DNA of 64,000 nucleotides from Diaphorobacter caeni (GCF_015354245.1 NZ_JADKYZ010000005.1:186001-250000); one strand, 5' to 3'. Shown: positions 33,805 to 43,310, numbered from the stretch's first letter. The notes: generated by a model not told the origin, from the sequence alone. Made by a program: numbers and translations.

Positions 33805-34644
33805 ATGAACTCTCCAGTGACTGAAGCCGAAAAGTCTGCCGCGACGGATGCCGGTGTGCAAAATAACGACAACGGCGCGCCACAGAATCCTCAGTCCGAA
33901 TCGCGTGAATCGGGCACGGGTGCCCCGCGTCGCAAGCGCGGCGGTCGTCGCCACAACAAGGCCCGACCCGCAGGCGATGGCGCAGAGGCCAAGCCTCAGG
34001 CCAAGGCCAGCGAAGCGGGCCAGAACAAGCCCGCGCAGACCGCGCCGCGTCGCCAGAATCCCGCTCTGCTGCAACTGCAGCAGCTCTATCCCCAGCTGTT
34101 CGGCGAGAACCCGAAGCCGCTCAAGCGCGGCATCTTCCAGGATCTGGAAGCCGCGCAGCCCGGCGTGTTCGCACCTGCCGACCTGAAGCTCGCGCTGGGC
34201 ATCCACACGCGTTCCGGTCGTTATCTGCAGGCCGTCTCGCAGGGCCAGCCGCGCCACGATCTGGCGGGCCAGGTGGTTGAACAGATGGCGCCCGAGCATG
34301 TGTTCCACGCGCTCGTCGAAGTGTTCCGCCGCAAGAAGCCGCGCGAAGGCGAGGATCTCACGCAGAAGCTGCGCCGCCGCATGGAAATCGCCTTTGAAGC
34401 CTCGGGCCTCACGCGCGAAGCCTATCTGGAACTGGTGCGCGGCCGCGACGAGGCGACCAACGCGCTGCTCGACGAAGCCCTCGCCGAAGTGGCGGCCCGC
34501 AGCGCCAAGGACGAGGCGCTGCTGCGCGCCTACGAGATGAGCGGAGCGACCAGCGTCGAGGCGTTTGCCGACATGTATGGCATGCAGGCACGACAAGTCG
34601 CCCAGCAGCTGGACCGTGCCCGTCGTCTGAAAAGCGGGGCTTGA
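33805..34644 (+). CDS. ProQ/FinO-family RNA chaperone
   Basis: A 279-residue protein. A long basic, disordered N-terminus (about 1-75, APRRKRGGRRHNKARP) precedes the ProQ/FinO domain (about 78-190): LLQLQQLYPQLFGENPKPLKRGIFQDL, ADLKLALGIHTRSGRYLQAVSQGQPRHDLAGQVVEQM. A helical, charged C-terminal extension (MEIAFEASGLTREAYLELVRGRD, AYEMSGATSVEAFADMYGM) replaces the usual Tudor-like domain. Members bind structured RNAs and small RNAs. It is monocistronic; repeat A copy 2 follows its stop. Confidence 0.88.
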   Translation: MNSPVTEAEKSAATDAGVQNNDNGAPQNPQSESRESGTGAPRRKRGGRRHNKARPAGDGAEAKPQAKASEAGQNKPAQTAPRRQNPALLQLQQLYPQLFGENPKPLKRGIFQDLEAAQPGVFAPADLKLALGIHTRSGRYLQAVSQGQPRHDLAGQVVEQMAPEHVFHALVEVFRRKKPREGEDLTQKLRRRMEIAFEASGLTREAYLELVRGRDEATNALLDEALAEVAARSAKDEALLRAYEMSGATSVEAFADMYGMQARQVAQQLDRARRLKSGA

Positions 34645-34704
34645 TTTCGTCCGGGCTGGTTGGGTGACATGACGGTGCGTGCTTTGGCAGTCTTCCTTTC
34701 GGGG

Positions 34705-34797
34705 TGACGATACGGCCTCTCATGCGTCGTTGCGAAGGCTTGCCGTACCGACGTACTGTCCGCGCCTTCACGTCTAGCCTGAGGTGCCATCCCGTCA
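34705..34797. repeat. Repeat family A, copy 2 (long stem-loop)
   Basis: Left arm TGACGATACGGCCTCTCA (34705-34722) pairs with 34780-34797 at 13 of 18 positions plus one wobble, across 57 nt. The loop repeats the core TCGTTGCG, CTTGCCGTACCGACGTACTG and TCCGCG of copy 1 (2691-2784). Several arm positions differ from copy 1 on both sides, so pairing is kept. It fills most of the 312-bp gap between proQ and the VOC gene; I see no gene there. Confidence 0.72.
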
Positions 34798-34956
34798 TTG
34801 TGGCTGCTGATTCGAGCGCTCACTGCGCTCCTGACATCGCCGCCGGATGCTCGCAATGAGCTTTTGGAGCTGATGCCAGTCTGCTGACACTACGGTGTCA
34901 GCAGCAGGTCGTCAGCATGGAGTCCTGTTCAACTTTCTGAAGCTCAGGAGATCCAC

Positions 34957-35340
34957 ATGACCGCTGTTCAAACCGCCATCAACTGGTTCGAAATTCCCTG
35001 CACCGATCTGCCGCGCGCGCAGGTCTTTTATGAGGCCATGCTCGGGCGCAAGATGCATCAAGACGACTGTGGCGGAGTGCCGATGGTCATCTTCGCTGCC
35101 GACTGCGCCGCGACGGGTGGTTGTCTGGTGGGTGCGGGGGCGATCCAGCCTTCCAACGACAAGGGCGTGCGCATCTATCTCGATTGCGAGCCCAGCGTCG
35201 AGGCCGCGTTGGCGCGCGCGGCGAAGGCAGGTGGTCAGGTGCTCGACGAATGCGTCGAATTGCCCAAGGACATCGGCTTCATCGCCCACGTGCGCGACAC
35301 CGAGGGCAACACCATCGGGCTGCATGCCAAGTCGCGCTGA
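34957..35340 (+). CDS. VOC-superfamily (glyoxalase-like) protein
   Basis: A 127-residue single-domain protein of the vicinal-oxygen-chelate fold. The first beta-alpha-beta module is INWFEIPCTDLPRAQVFYEAMLGRKM. The second ends DIGFIAHVRDTEGNTIGLHAKS, with the usual D-x-x-G-N-x-I metal-end motif. Members are lyases, isomerases or resistance proteins acting as dimers; the function here is unknown. A CAGGAG site precedes the ATG. It is followed 35 bp later by a WYL regulator on the same strand, which may control it. Confidence 0.85.
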   Translation: MTAVQTAINWFEIPCTDLPRAQVFYEAMLGRKMHQDDCGGVPMVIFAADCAATGGCLVGAGAIQPSNDKGVRIYLDCEPSVEAALARAAKAGGQVLDECVELPKDIGFIAHVRDTEGNTIGLHAKSR

Positions 35341-35375
35341 TGCGAGGTAGCTCGAGCGCAGCTTAATATCAGCGC

Positions 35376-36065
35376 ATGCGCCGTGCCGACCGACTCTTTC
35401 AGCTTGTGCAGCTCATCCGTGGGCGGCGCTTGTCCACGGCCGCGTTTCTCGCGCAGCGGCTGGAGGTGTCGCTGCGCACCGTCTACCGCGATGTGGCCGA
35501 TCTGCAGCATCAGGGCGTGCCCATTGAGGGCGAGGCGGGCGTGGGTTACCGCCTGGGCTCGGGCTTCGAGCTGCCGCCGCTGATGTTCACCCAGGCCGAG
35601 GCGAATGCGTTGGTCATCGCTTCGCGCGTGGCTGAGGCGTGGATCGACGGTGCATTGGCGCGCGATGTGGAGAGCGCGCTCGGCAAGATGCTTTCGGTGC
35701 TGCCGCCTGCTGCGCGCGTGGCGGCCGAGGCGCAGGCGCTGTTTGCGCCGGGCACGGGACTCAACGAGCGCACGCAGGACACGCTCAAGGCGCTGCGCGA
35801 CGCGGTGCAGCGGCAGCGAGTCGTGCGGCTGATGTATCTCGATCTGGAAGACAGGCCCAGTGAACGGCGCGTGCGGCCGCTCGCGTGTCTTTACTGGGGC
35901 AAGGTGTGGACGCTGTCCGCGTGGTGCGAGCTGCGCGAGGACTTCCGCACGTTCCGCGTTGACCGCATCAGCGCCTGTGATGTGCTGGACGAGAGCTATC
36001 CGCAGGAGTCTGGAAAAATGCTGGCCGATCTGATGCGGCGCGTGCAGTGCGAGGGCGGTGGCTGA
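35376..36065 (+). CDS. HTH/WYL-domain (YafY-type) regulator
   Basis: A 229-residue regulator. The N-terminal HTH (about 1-55) reads MRRADRLFQLVQLIRGRRLSTAAFLAQRLEVSLRTVYRDVADLQ, typical of the YafY group. After a helical linker (PPLMFTQAEANALVIASRV) comes a WYL-type domain (about 145-210): VVRLMYLDLEDRPSERRVRPLACLYWGKVWTLSAWCELREDFRTFRVDRI. WYL domains bind small ligands or nucleic acid. It lies 35 bp after the VOC gene, an arrangement in which such regulators often control the partner enzyme. The next gene is convergent. Confidence 0.88.
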   Translation: MRRADRLFQLVQLIRGRRLSTAAFLAQRLEVSLRTVYRDVADLQHQGVPIEGEAGVGYRLGSGFELPPLMFTQAEANALVIASRVAEAWIDGALARDVESALGKMLSVLPPAARVAAEAQALFAPGTGLNERTQDTLKALRDAVQRQRVVRLMYLDLEDRPSERRVRPLACLYWGKVWTLSAWCELREDFRTFRVDRISACDVLDESYPQESGKMLADLMRRVQCEGGG

Positions 36066-36074
36066 ATCCGCGTG

Positions 36075-36566
36075 TCAGGCCGCCGAGGCGAGCGCGGCCT
36101 CGATGTCGGCGTCGAGTTCCTGCGGCCTGGTCTTGGGCGCGTAGCGCCTGAGCACGCGGCCGTCGCGGGCGATGAGGAACTTGGTGAAATTCCACTTGAT
36201 GCTCTTGGTGCCGAGCACGCCGGGCGCTTCTTTCTTGAGCCAGTCGTAGAGCGGAATCGCGTTGGGTCCGTTCACGTCGACCTTGGACATCATCGTGAAA
36301 TCCACGCCGTAGTTCTTCTCGCAGAACGCGCCGATGTTGATGTTGCTGCCGGGGTCCTGCTTGCCGAACTGGTTGCACGGAAAGCCGAGCAGCACGAGGC
36401 CGCGCGCCGCGTATTTTTTGTGCAGATCTTCCAGCCCCGCGAACTGCGGCGTGAAGCCGCAGGCGCTTGCGGTGTTCACGATCAACAGCACCTGACCGCG
36501 GTAGTCCGACAGACGCAGGGGCTGGCCGTCGATGCGCGCGGCCTGGAAGTCGTAGAGGCTGGTCAT
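36075..36566 (-). CDS. Glutathione peroxidase
   Basis: A 163-residue thiol peroxidase with a cysteine, not selenocysteine, active site: C36 in NTASACGFTPQF. The family motifs LLGFPCNQFGKQDPG and KWNFTKFLIARDG are present, supplying the Gln and Trp of the catalytic site. It reduces peroxides using glutathione or thioredoxin in the cytoplasm. The start at 36566 (MTSLYDF) overlaps the stop of the upstream EamA gene by 4 bp, so the two are translationally coupled. Confidence 0.93.
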   Translation of the reverse strand: MTSLYDFQAARIDGQPLRLSDYRGQVLLIVNTASACGFTPQFAGLEDLHKKYAARGLVLLGFPCNQFGKQDPGSNINIGAFCEKNYGVDFTMMSKVDVNGPNAIPLYDWLKKEAPGVLGTKSIKWNFTKFLIARDGRVLRRYAPKTRPQELDADIEAALASAA

Positions 36567-37501
36567 GGTGTGATGCGGCGCTGTGGTGAATCCGATGATT
36601 GTGCCGCTTTGGCGGTGGATTGGGCAGACCGCGGCCATGCCGACCATGCGGCGGCGAGCAGGATCAGCGCACCGCCGACGATGCTGCGAGTGTCGAGTTG
36701 TGCGGCGCCCAGCAGGACGGACGAGACGCTCGCGAACGCCACCTCGCTGAGCATGACGACGGCGGTCACCGAGGCCGCGAGCCGCGACGCGCCGTATTGC
36801 AGCGCCCAGTTGCCGATGAACAGCACGGCCGCGAGCAGCACGGCGGTGACCATCCACGTGGCGTTGGGAGCGGGGAAAGCGGGCACGAGTCCCATGCGGC
36901 CGCCGACGAAGGCCGCGAGCAGGGCCATCAGCGTGCAGCCGCCGAACATCGCGAACATGCGGGCCTGACCGGGCGTGGCGCTCATGCGGCGCAGCGTGAC
37001 ATTGGTGAACGCGAACATGAAGCCGCCGAACAGCGCCAGCCAGTCGGCGAGCGAGAGCGCTGCGAAGAGGCGGGCAAAGCCGCCCTCCTTGGGCCAGATG
37101 ACGAGAAACACGCCCGCGAACGCGAGCAGCAGGCGCGCGATGGCGGTGGGCGTGGGGCGCTCGCCGAGGACCTTCCAGGCCAGCAGGATGGCCCATGCGG
37201 GCATGAGATAGAACAGCAGGATCACGCGCACCACGTCGCCGATGGTGATGGCCCAGTTGAACGCGACGTTGTTCAGCCCGGAACTCAGCGCCAGCATCCA
37301 CAGGCCCGGATGTGCGGCCAGTTGCCTGAGGATGCCGGGGCGGAACGCGAGCAGGCCGATCAGCACCATGATGTACATGACCGCCGTGGCCCACAGCGGA
37401 TGCAGTCCGGCCTCGTTCATGTGCCGGAACGGCCACCACGTCAGGCCCCAGACGAGCGCGTTGAACAGCAGGGCGAAAACCGGAAGCGGCGACGAATGCA
37501 T
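36563..37501 (-). CDS. EamA/DMT-superfamily transporter
   Basis: A 312-residue inner-membrane protein with about ten hydrophobic segments in two EamA repeats (first: VFALLFNALVWGLTWWPFRHM to FAGVFLVIWP; second: ADWLALFGGFMFAFTNVTLRR to GGALILLAAAWSAW). Members export metabolites, amino acids or drugs. The substrate is unknown. It precedes and overlaps the glutathione peroxidase gene, forming a two-gene operon. The C-terminal tail is Ser/Ala-rich and cytoplasmic. Confidence 0.88.
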   Translation of the reverse strand: MHSSPLPVFALLFNALVWGLTWWPFRHMNEAGLHPLWATAVMYIMVLIGLLAFRPGILRQLAAHPGLWMLALSSGLNNVAFNWAITIGDVVRVILLFYLMPAWAILLAWKVLGERPTPTAIARLLLAFAGVFLVIWPKEGGFARLFAALSLADWLALFGGFMFAFTNVTLRRMSATPGQARMFAMFGGCTLMALLAAFVGGRMGLVPAFPAPNATWMVTAVLLAAVLFIGNWALQYGASRLAASVTAVVMLSEVAFASVSSVLLGAAQLDTRSIVGGALILLAAAWSAWPRSAQSTAKAAQSSDSPQRRITP

Positions 37502-37652
37502 GGTATCGGGGGTGGGTGCGCGGACGAGGGGCGTGGGGCGTGGATGTGCCGGTGAGCGAAAGCGCCCATCTTGCCTGCAGAACGCCGCCTCGGCAGGATT
37601 GCTGCAGGTGCGACCCTGCCCGCTTTCCGGTCACCGGAAAGCGGAGCGGGGA

Positions 37653-38930
37653 TCAATGGCAATCGCGTTTTGCGATTTCGAGCAGCCGGTTGACTTCTTC
37701 GGGGTGGTCCTTGCAGTTGCGCTTGTGCCAGCGGCCAATCAGCCACATGGTGCCCGCGACGACGATGCCGAACACGGTGATCGCGCCGAAGGCCGAGAGG
37801 CCGAACTTGGTGGACAGGCTGTAGAACGCGCCGAGCGCCAGGATGCAGGCCTGCTCGTTGAAGTTCTGCACGGCGATGGAGCGGCCCGAACCCATGAGGT
37901 TGGCGCCGCGATGCTGCAGCAGCGCGTTCATCGGCACGACGAGGAAGCCGCCGAGTCCGCCGAGGATGATGAGGAAGGGAATCGCCATCCACAGCGTGTC
38001 GATGACGTTCATGAGGATCACCAGCAGGCCCATGGCGATGCCCAGAGGAATCACCTTGGTCGCGCCCTCGAGCTTCATCTGCACCGAGGCGAGCACGGCA
38101 CCGGCGGCCGTGCCGATGGCGACCACGCCCACGAGCGCCGAGGCCTGGGTGGTGCTGTAGCCGAGCGCAGCGGCGCTCCAGGCCAGAACGATGTATCGCA
38201 GGTTGCCCGAGACGCCCCAGAACAGCGTGGTGGTGGACAGCGAGATCTGGCCGAGCTTGTCTTTCCACAGGCGGTTGTTGCAGCTCCAGAAGTCGGGCAG
38301 CAGCTCCAGCGGATTGCGCGGCATGGGGCGCAGTTCGGCGCTGGTGCGGGGGATGCGCAGGTTGAACCAGGCGGCGAGCGCGTAGATCGGCACCAGCGAC
38401 AGGATGGCAGCCTCGGCCGGCAGGTCGATGCCGAGGTCGACGCCCGGCATGTCGAAGTCCAGCAGCACGCCCGACAGATGCGGGCCGACCAGCTGGCCGC
38501 CCAGCAGCACGCCGAGGATGATGGAGGCGATCGTCAGGCCTTCGATCCAGCCGTTGGCGCGCACCAGTTGGGAGGCGGGCAGCAGCTCGGTCAGGATGCC
38601 GTACTTGGCCGGGGAGTACGCCGCCGCGCCCAGTCCGACGACCGCATAGGCGAGCAGCGGATGGTGGCCGAACAGCATCATCAGACAGCCCACGACCTTG
38701 ATCGCGTTGCTGATGAACATGACCTTGCCCTTGGGCATGGAGTCCGCGAACGCGCCCACGAACGGCGCGAGCACCACATAGAACAGTGCGAACATGGGCA
38801 CGAGGGCCGCGCGCTGCCATTCGGGTGCGCCGCTGGTGCGCAGCAGCTCCACGGCGGCCACGAACAGGGCATTGTCGGCCAGCGAGCTGAAAAACTGCGC
38901 CGACATGATGGTGTAGAAACCGCGCTTCAT
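37653..38930 (-). CDS. lplT: Lysophospholipid transporter LplT (MFS)
   Basis: A 425-residue major facilitator protein of LplT type. Marks are the N-terminus MKRGFYTIMSAQFFSSLADNALFVAAVELL, the loop SMPKGKVMFISNAIKVVGC, SPAKYGILTELLPASQLVRANGWIEGLTIASIILG, and PMNALLQHRGANLMGSGRSIAVQNFNEQ. LplT flips lysophospholipids inward across the inner membrane for reacylation. It is divergent from alanine racemase with a 268-bp spacer in which I see no gene. Confidence 0.93.
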   Translation of the reverse strand: MKRGFYTIMSAQFFSSLADNALFVAAVELLRTSGAPEWQRAALVPMFALFYVVLAPFVGAFADSMPKGKVMFISNAIKVVGCLMMLFGHHPLLAYAVVGLGAAAYSPAKYGILTELLPASQLVRANGWIEGLTIASIILGVLLGGQLVGPHLSGVLLDFDMPGVDLGIDLPAEAAILSLVPIYALAAWFNLRIPRTSAELRPMPRNPLELLPDFWSCNNRLWKDKLGQISLSTTTLFWGVSGNLRYIVLAWSAAALGYSTTQASALVGVVAIGTAAGAVLASVQMKLEGATKVIPLGIAMGLLVILMNVIDTLWMAIPFLIILGGLGGFLVVPMNALLQHRGANLMGSGRSIAVQNFNEQACILALGAFYSLSTKFGLSAFGAITVFGIVVAGTMWLIGRWHKRNCKDHPEEVNRLLEIAKRDCH

Positions 38931-39198
38931 CGTCTTGGGTGGGAACTCAGGCGGCGTCGCGATCCGCGACTTGGGAGATGGAACTGCATGGGGATGCAGT
39001 CTGGCGCGTTGCGCCTGGGCTGTGTCGAGTGAAACTCATCTTGCAAATTCGGTGAAAACAGGCCCCGGCTTGAACTATCAGCCAAACTGATGCTGGGAAA
39101 AATATCCGAACAGTCTGCTGTGTGACGGGCGGTTATATCACGCAGACAAAGTCTAGCGATGACAGAATGACCACCTTTGGCTCCGTACAAACACCGTC

Positions 39199-40293
39199 AT
39201 GCCCCGTCCCATACAAGCGACCATTCACACTGCTGCAGTGCAACACAATCTGGCGCGAGCGCGTCAGGCGGCGGTGGACGCGAAGGTCTGGGCCGTGGTC
39301 AAGGCCAACGCCTATGGTCATGGCATCGAGCGGGTCTTTGACGCCCTGCGCGCGGCCGACGGATTCGCGCTGCTCGACCTCGCCGAGGCCGAGCGCATCC
39401 GCCAGCTGGGCTGGCGTGGCCCGATCCTGCTGCTGGAGGGCGTCTTCGAGCCGCGCGATCTGGAGATCTGCTCGCGCCTGGGCATCTGGCACGCCGTGCA
39501 CTGCGACGAACAGATCGACTGGCTGGCCGCGCACAAGACGCAGGCGCCCCACCGCGTCTTCCTCAAGATGAACTCCGGCATGAACCGTCTCGGCTTCACG
39601 CCCGAGCGCTACCGCAGCGCCTGGGCACGTCTGAACGCGCTGCCGCAGGTCGACGAGATCGGCTTCATCACCCATTTCAGCGACGCGGACGGCCCGCGCG
39701 GCATCAACCATCAGTTGAAGGTGTTCCTCGAGACCACGCAGGACCTGCCGGGCGAGCGCACCATGAGCAACAGCGCCGCGACGCTGCTGCGCGGCAGCGA
39801 GTCCGAAGTGCGCGGCGACTGGGCGCGCGCGGGCATCGTGCTCTACGGCAGCGCGCCGGACTATCCGCAGCGCACCATCGCCGACTGGGACCTGCAGCCG
39901 ACCATGACGCTCTCGGGCAAGCTGATCGGCGTGCAGCATCTGCAGAAGGGCGACACCGTGGGCTACGGCTCGACCTTCACCGCCGAAGGGCCGATGACCA
40001 TCGGCGTGGCGACCTGCGGCTATGCCGATGGCTATCCGCGCCACTGCAGCACCGGCACGCCCGTGCTGGTCAACGGCGTGCGCACGCAGCTCGTGGGCCG
40101 CGTCAGCATGGACATGCTGACCGTCGACATCACCGACGTGCCGGGGGCGCGCATCGGCTCGGAGGTCACCTTCTGGGGCAAGGCCGCGAACGGCACGGTG
40201 CTGCCCATCGACGAGGTCGCGCAGGCGGCGGGCACGGTCGGCTACGAGCTGATGTGCGCTGTCGCGCCGCGTGTGCCAGTGGTTGTAGATTGA
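39199..40293 (+). CDS. alr: Alanine racemase
   Basis: A 364-residue PLP enzyme making D-alanine for peptidoglycan. The PLP lysine is K35 in [12 protein letters not shown]; the catalytic Tyr is in the [14 protein letters not shown] segment. [13 protein letters not shown] and the C-terminal [17 protein letters not shown] match the family. Length is normal. The start at 39199 ([10 protein letters not shown]) aligns with homologues. A small membrane-protein gene follows 30 bp downstream. Confidence 0.96.
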   Translation: MPRPIQATIHTAAVQHNLARARQAAVDAKVWAVVKANAYGHGIERVFDALRAADGFALLDLAEAERIRQLGWRGPILLLEGVFEPRDLEICSRLGIWHAVHCDEQIDWLAAHKTQAPHRVFLKMNSGMNRLGFTPERYRSAWARLNALPQVDEIGFITHFSDADGPRGINHQLKVFLETTQDLPGERTMSNSAATLLRGSESEVRGDWARAGIVLYGSAPDYPQRTIADWDLQPTMTLSGKLIGVQHLQKGDTVGYGSTFTAEGPMTIGVATCGYADGYPRHCSTGTPVLVNGVRTQLVGRVSMDMLTVDITDVPGARIGSEVTFWGKAANGTVLPIDEVAQAAGTVGYELMCAVAPRVPVVVD

Positions 40294-40323
40294 GGCTTTG
40301 CCCCCGCGAGCGCATCGGATAGG

Positions 40324-41076
40324 ATGCGCTCGCATATGGCCTCATTCGACCAAAGCCCATCCCGCAGCTCCAACTGGCGCCGCATGCGCGTGCCGTGTCG
40401 CGAGGATTTCCAGCAGAGTCTGAAACGCCGCAATTCGCTCACGCTGCATGGCTGGGTGATCGGCCTCTTCATGATGAGCTTCATGTGGGCGATGTCGCGC
40501 TTTCAGTGGATGCTGCTTGGCGACGGCTCGCTCGCGCTGCGCTATCTGGTCACGCTGGGCTCGGGCTATCTGGTCTATCTGCTGGTGCTGCACGAATGGT
40601 CCAAGTGGATTCTCATCAGGGAAGAGCACGAGGGCACTGACGTCGACATAGGCGACGCGCTCGACATCGCCGATGCCGTCACGCCGCGTTTCGACGGCAA
40701 TGGTCTGGGCGACGTGGCGTCGGGAGCGTTGGACGGGCTGGGCGCAGCCGACGAGGGTGCCATCGTCGTCGTGCCGGTCGTCGCCATCTTCGTTGCCGTG
40801 GTCGCGTTGGTCACCGGGGCCGGGGCGCTGATGTGGCTGTACTTCGGCTCGGAAGTGCTGCTCGCGGTGGCTGTGGAATTGGCTTTTTCGGTGGCCACGG
40901 CCCGCGCGCTCATGGGCGCCGAGCGTGCTGGCTGGATCACCGCGGCCGTGCGCCTCACTTGGAAGCCGCTGCTCGGCGCGCTGGTCTGCGCCGTGGCGCT
41001 TGGCTGGGTCATCGACCACTATCTGCCCGAAGCGCAATCGCTGCCCCACGCCGTGCGGTTGTGGCGGGGCCATTGA
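40324..41076 (+). CDS. Conserved-type membrane protein, unknown function
   Basis: A 250-residue protein with about four membrane segments: TLHGWVIGLFMMSFMWAMSRF; LRYLVTLGSGYLVYLLVL; IVVVPVVAIFVAVVALVTGAGALMWLYF; LLGALVCAVALGWVI. Between the second and third lies an acidic soluble loop (EEHEGTDVDIGDALDIADAV). I do not recognise a family. It follows alr closely and may share its transcript. An in-frame ATG at 40336 is an alternative start. Confidence 0.7.
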   Translation: MRSHMASFDQSPSRSSNWRRMRVPCREDFQQSLKRRNSLTLHGWVIGLFMMSFMWAMSRFQWMLLGDGSLALRYLVTLGSGYLVYLLVLHEWSKWILIREEHEGTDVDIGDALDIADAVTPRFDGNGLGDVASGALDGLGAADEGAIVVVPVVAIFVAVVALVTGAGALMWLYFGSEVLLAVAVELAFSVATARALMGAERAGWITAAVRLTWKPLLGALVCAVALGWVIDHYLPEAQSLPHAVRLWRGH

Positions 41077-41297
41077 CGCATGCGATGAGTTTGATGCAAT
41101 CGGCTATCGCCCCAAATAATCGGCAGCAAAAGCCGAATCGCTTGCCCAACATCAACCAGATGTAACCGGGACTCCAGAAGAATGGGCATACAGCGAACCG
41201 GGGTTGCCTGTCCTTGAAGCACGACAAGAATACACAGGGGCTCGCACCGCCCGTCATGGGTTCGCTGTCTGTCAGCCATGCAATGAACGGAGTCCCC

Positions 41298-42326
41298 ATG
41301 AAAAAATCATTCCACAGCCCTCTCCTCCATCGCGCGCTCGGCGCGGTGAGTCTTGCCACGCTGCTGCTGGTCAGTGGCGCGGCGAGCGCCGCGCAGGCGC
41401 AGCAGGAGCCGATCCAGCCGATTCCCGCAGCCAAGGTCACCAGCCCCGCCAAGGTGGAACTGGGCAAGAAGCTGTTCTTTGACCCGCGTCTCTCGCGCTC
41501 GGGCTTCATCTCGTGCAACTCGTGCCACAACCTCGGCATGGGCGGCTCGGACAACCTCAAGACCTCGATTGGCGACAAGTGGCAGAAGGGGCCGATCAAT
41601 TCGCCCACGGTGCTCAACTCCAGCCTGAACCTCGCCCAGTTCTGGGACGGCCGCGCCAAGGACCTCAAGGAGCAGGCCGGCGGGCCCATCGCCAATCCCA
41701 AGGAAATGGCCTTCTCGCATGATCTGACCGTGGACATGCTGCGCTCGATTCCGCAGTACGTGGCGGAATTCAAGCAGGTTTTCGGCAACGACCGGATCAG
41801 CATCGATGAAGTGACCGCCGCCATCGCCGCCTTCGAGGAAACGCTTGTCACGCCCAACGCGCCGTTCGACAAGTGGCTCAAGGGCAACAAGAAGGCCATC
41901 AACGCCCAGGAACTGCGCGGCTACCAGCTGTTCAAGAATTCGGGCTGCGTGGCCTGCCACAACGGCGTGAATGTCGGCGGCACCTCGTTCCAGAAGATGG
42001 GTCTGGTCGAGCCCTACAAGACAGAGAACCCTGCGGAGGGCCGTTCTGCGGTGACCGGCAACGATGCCGAGCGCTTCAACTTCAAGGTGCCGACGCTGCG
42101 CAACGTGGAGCTGACATACCCCTATTTCCACGACGGCGCGGCGGACACGCTTTCGCAGGCGGTGGACACCATGGGTCGCATTCAGCTCGGCAAGACCTTT
42201 ACCCAAGCGGAGAATGAGGACATTGTGGCGTTTTTGAAGACGCTCACGGGGGACCAGCCACGGTTCACGATGCCTGTTTTGCCCCCATCAAGCGACAAAA
42301 CCAAGCGTCCGCACCCATTTGAGTGA
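41298..42326 (+). CDS. Di-haem cytochrome c peroxidase
   Basis: A 342-residue periplasmic peroxidase. A signal peptide covers about 1-33 (AVSLATLLLVSGAASAAQA). Two c-type haem sites are visible, CNSCH (73-77) and CVACH (217-221). LGKKLFFDPRLSRSG and VPTLRNVELTYPYFHDGA are standard for bacterial CCPs. The enzyme reduces hydrogen peroxide with electrons from cytochrome c. The ATG at 41298 is preceded by GGAG; the frame continues upstream without coding character. A strong terminator follows at 42374. Confidence 0.94.
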   Translation: MKKSFHSPLLHRALGAVSLATLLLVSGAASAAQAQQEPIQPIPAAKVTSPAKVELGKKLFFDPRLSRSGFISCNSCHNLGMGGSDNLKTSIGDKWQKGPINSPTVLNSSLNLAQFWDGRAKDLKEQAGGPIANPKEMAFSHDLTVDMLRSIPQYVAEFKQVFGNDRISIDEVTAAIAAFEETLVTPNAPFDKWLKGNKKAINAQELRGYQLFKNSGCVACHNGVNVGGTSFQKMGLVEPYKTENPAEGRSAVTGNDAERFNFKVPTLRNVELTYPYFHDGAADTLSQAVDTMGRIQLGKTFTQAENEDIVAFLKTLTGDQPRFTMPVLPPSSDKTKRPHPFE

Positions 42327-42373
42327 TAAATTACGTCTGCCCGGTGCAACTGCCGGGCAGAGGTGATACGCGG

Positions 42374-42406
42374 AAAACCGGGGTCGAAAGACCCCGGTTT
42401 TTCTTT
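42374..42406. terminator. Strong bidirectional intrinsic terminator
   Basis: Perfect 12-bp stem AAAACCGGGGTC / GACCCCGGTTTT closed by a GAAA tetraloop, followed by TTCTTTT. It ends the peroxidase gene and, read backwards, the convergent GST gene. Confidence 0.92.
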
Positions 42407-42423
42407 TGCGGCGTTTGTTTTGC

Positions 42424-43038
42424 TTATGCCAGAGCGCGCTGTACCGCCGCACGTTCCTTCATGCGGCGGAAGTGGTCATTCACATTCTTGAACTGCGCCA
42501 TGTCGACGCTGTCGCCCTTGAGCCATCCGGCCACGGTGAACAGATAGCCGTCGCAGACGCTGTATTCCTCGCCCAGCACCCACGGACCCTTGAGATAGTT
42601 GGCCTCGATGTACTGAAAATTCTCGGTCATGTTGGCCGGAACCTTGCGCTGCATCGCCGCCTGGGCATCGGCGTCGTCGGCCCAGCGCGCGGCGCGCGGA
42701 CGGTGGGCGTGGTTGATGTGCACCGTCGAGGCGAGGAAGCTGTTGAACTCCTGCATGCGCGCAAAGCCGAATGCATCGGTGGGCGCGAGCCTGGCGTCGG
42801 CAAAGCGCTGGGCGATGTAGGCCAGCAGGGCGGGTGCCTCGGTGAGGGTGCCGTGCTCGGTCACCAGCGCGGGCACGCGGCCCTTGGGGTTGACGGCGAG
42901 GTACTCGGGCGAGCGCTGCTGCTGGTTCGCGAAGTCCACGCGGCGGAGGTCATAGGCGGCGCCGGCTTCTTCGAGCGCGATGCGCACGGCCTGGGCGCAG
43001 GTGCCGGGGGTGTAGTAGAGAGTGAGCGACTGGGTCAT
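42424..43038 (-). CDS. Glutathione S-transferase
   Basis: A 204-residue GST. The thioredoxin-like N-terminal domain reads LTLYYTPGTCAQAVRIALEEAG; the glutathione-binding part is NPKGRVPALVTEHGTLTEAPALLAYIA. The helical C-terminal domain is complete (FNSFLASTVHINHAHR, VCDGYLFTVAGWL). It is of the bacterial beta-like type with T9-C13 in the active-site region. Substrate is unknown. The start is at 43038 (MTQSLTL). The 346-bp region upstream, to 43384, holds the binding-protein promoter and a HpaR-like operator; I see no gene in it. Confidence 0.9.
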   Translation of the reverse strand: MTQSLTLYYTPGTCAQAVRIALEEAGAAYDLRRVDFANQQQRSPEYLAVNPKGRVPALVTEHGTLTEAPALLAYIAQRFADARLAPTDAFGFARMQEFNSFLASTVHINHAHRPRAARWADDADAQAAMQRKVPANMTENFQYIEANYLKGPWVLGEEYSVCDGYLFTVAGWLKGDSVDMAQFKNVNDHFRRMKERAAVQRALA

Positions 43039-43290
43039 GGAGTGTCTCTGTGTGTCCGTCGATGGCAATGGATGATCGGTGTGCAGCGGCGACTCGCCGT
43101 GCCGGATCGCGGAAAGCGCGCCAACTTCTTGCGTTGTGGCGCTTGCGCGACGGTGCTGTCGATGCGGGTGATCGCAGCTTAAATATAAGTCACAAAGGTT
43201 TGATGTGTGCGAGACTGCGCAATGCCTGTCCGTGAGAGTGCGCACTAGTGAAAACGAGCACTTCAAACGGTGTTCAGACCAGTAGGCAAA

Positions 43291-43310
43291 ATTTATTTAA
43301 CAAGTTAAAT
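43291..43310. promoter_or_regulatory. HpaR-like operator upstream of the second ABC system
   Basis: ATTTATTTAACAAGTTAAAT contains the perfect inverted repeat ATTTAAC-AA-GTTAAAT (43295-43310). It equals 19 of 20 bases of 54150-54169 at the hpaR start. It lies 75 bp before the binding-protein ATG. Confidence 0.7.
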
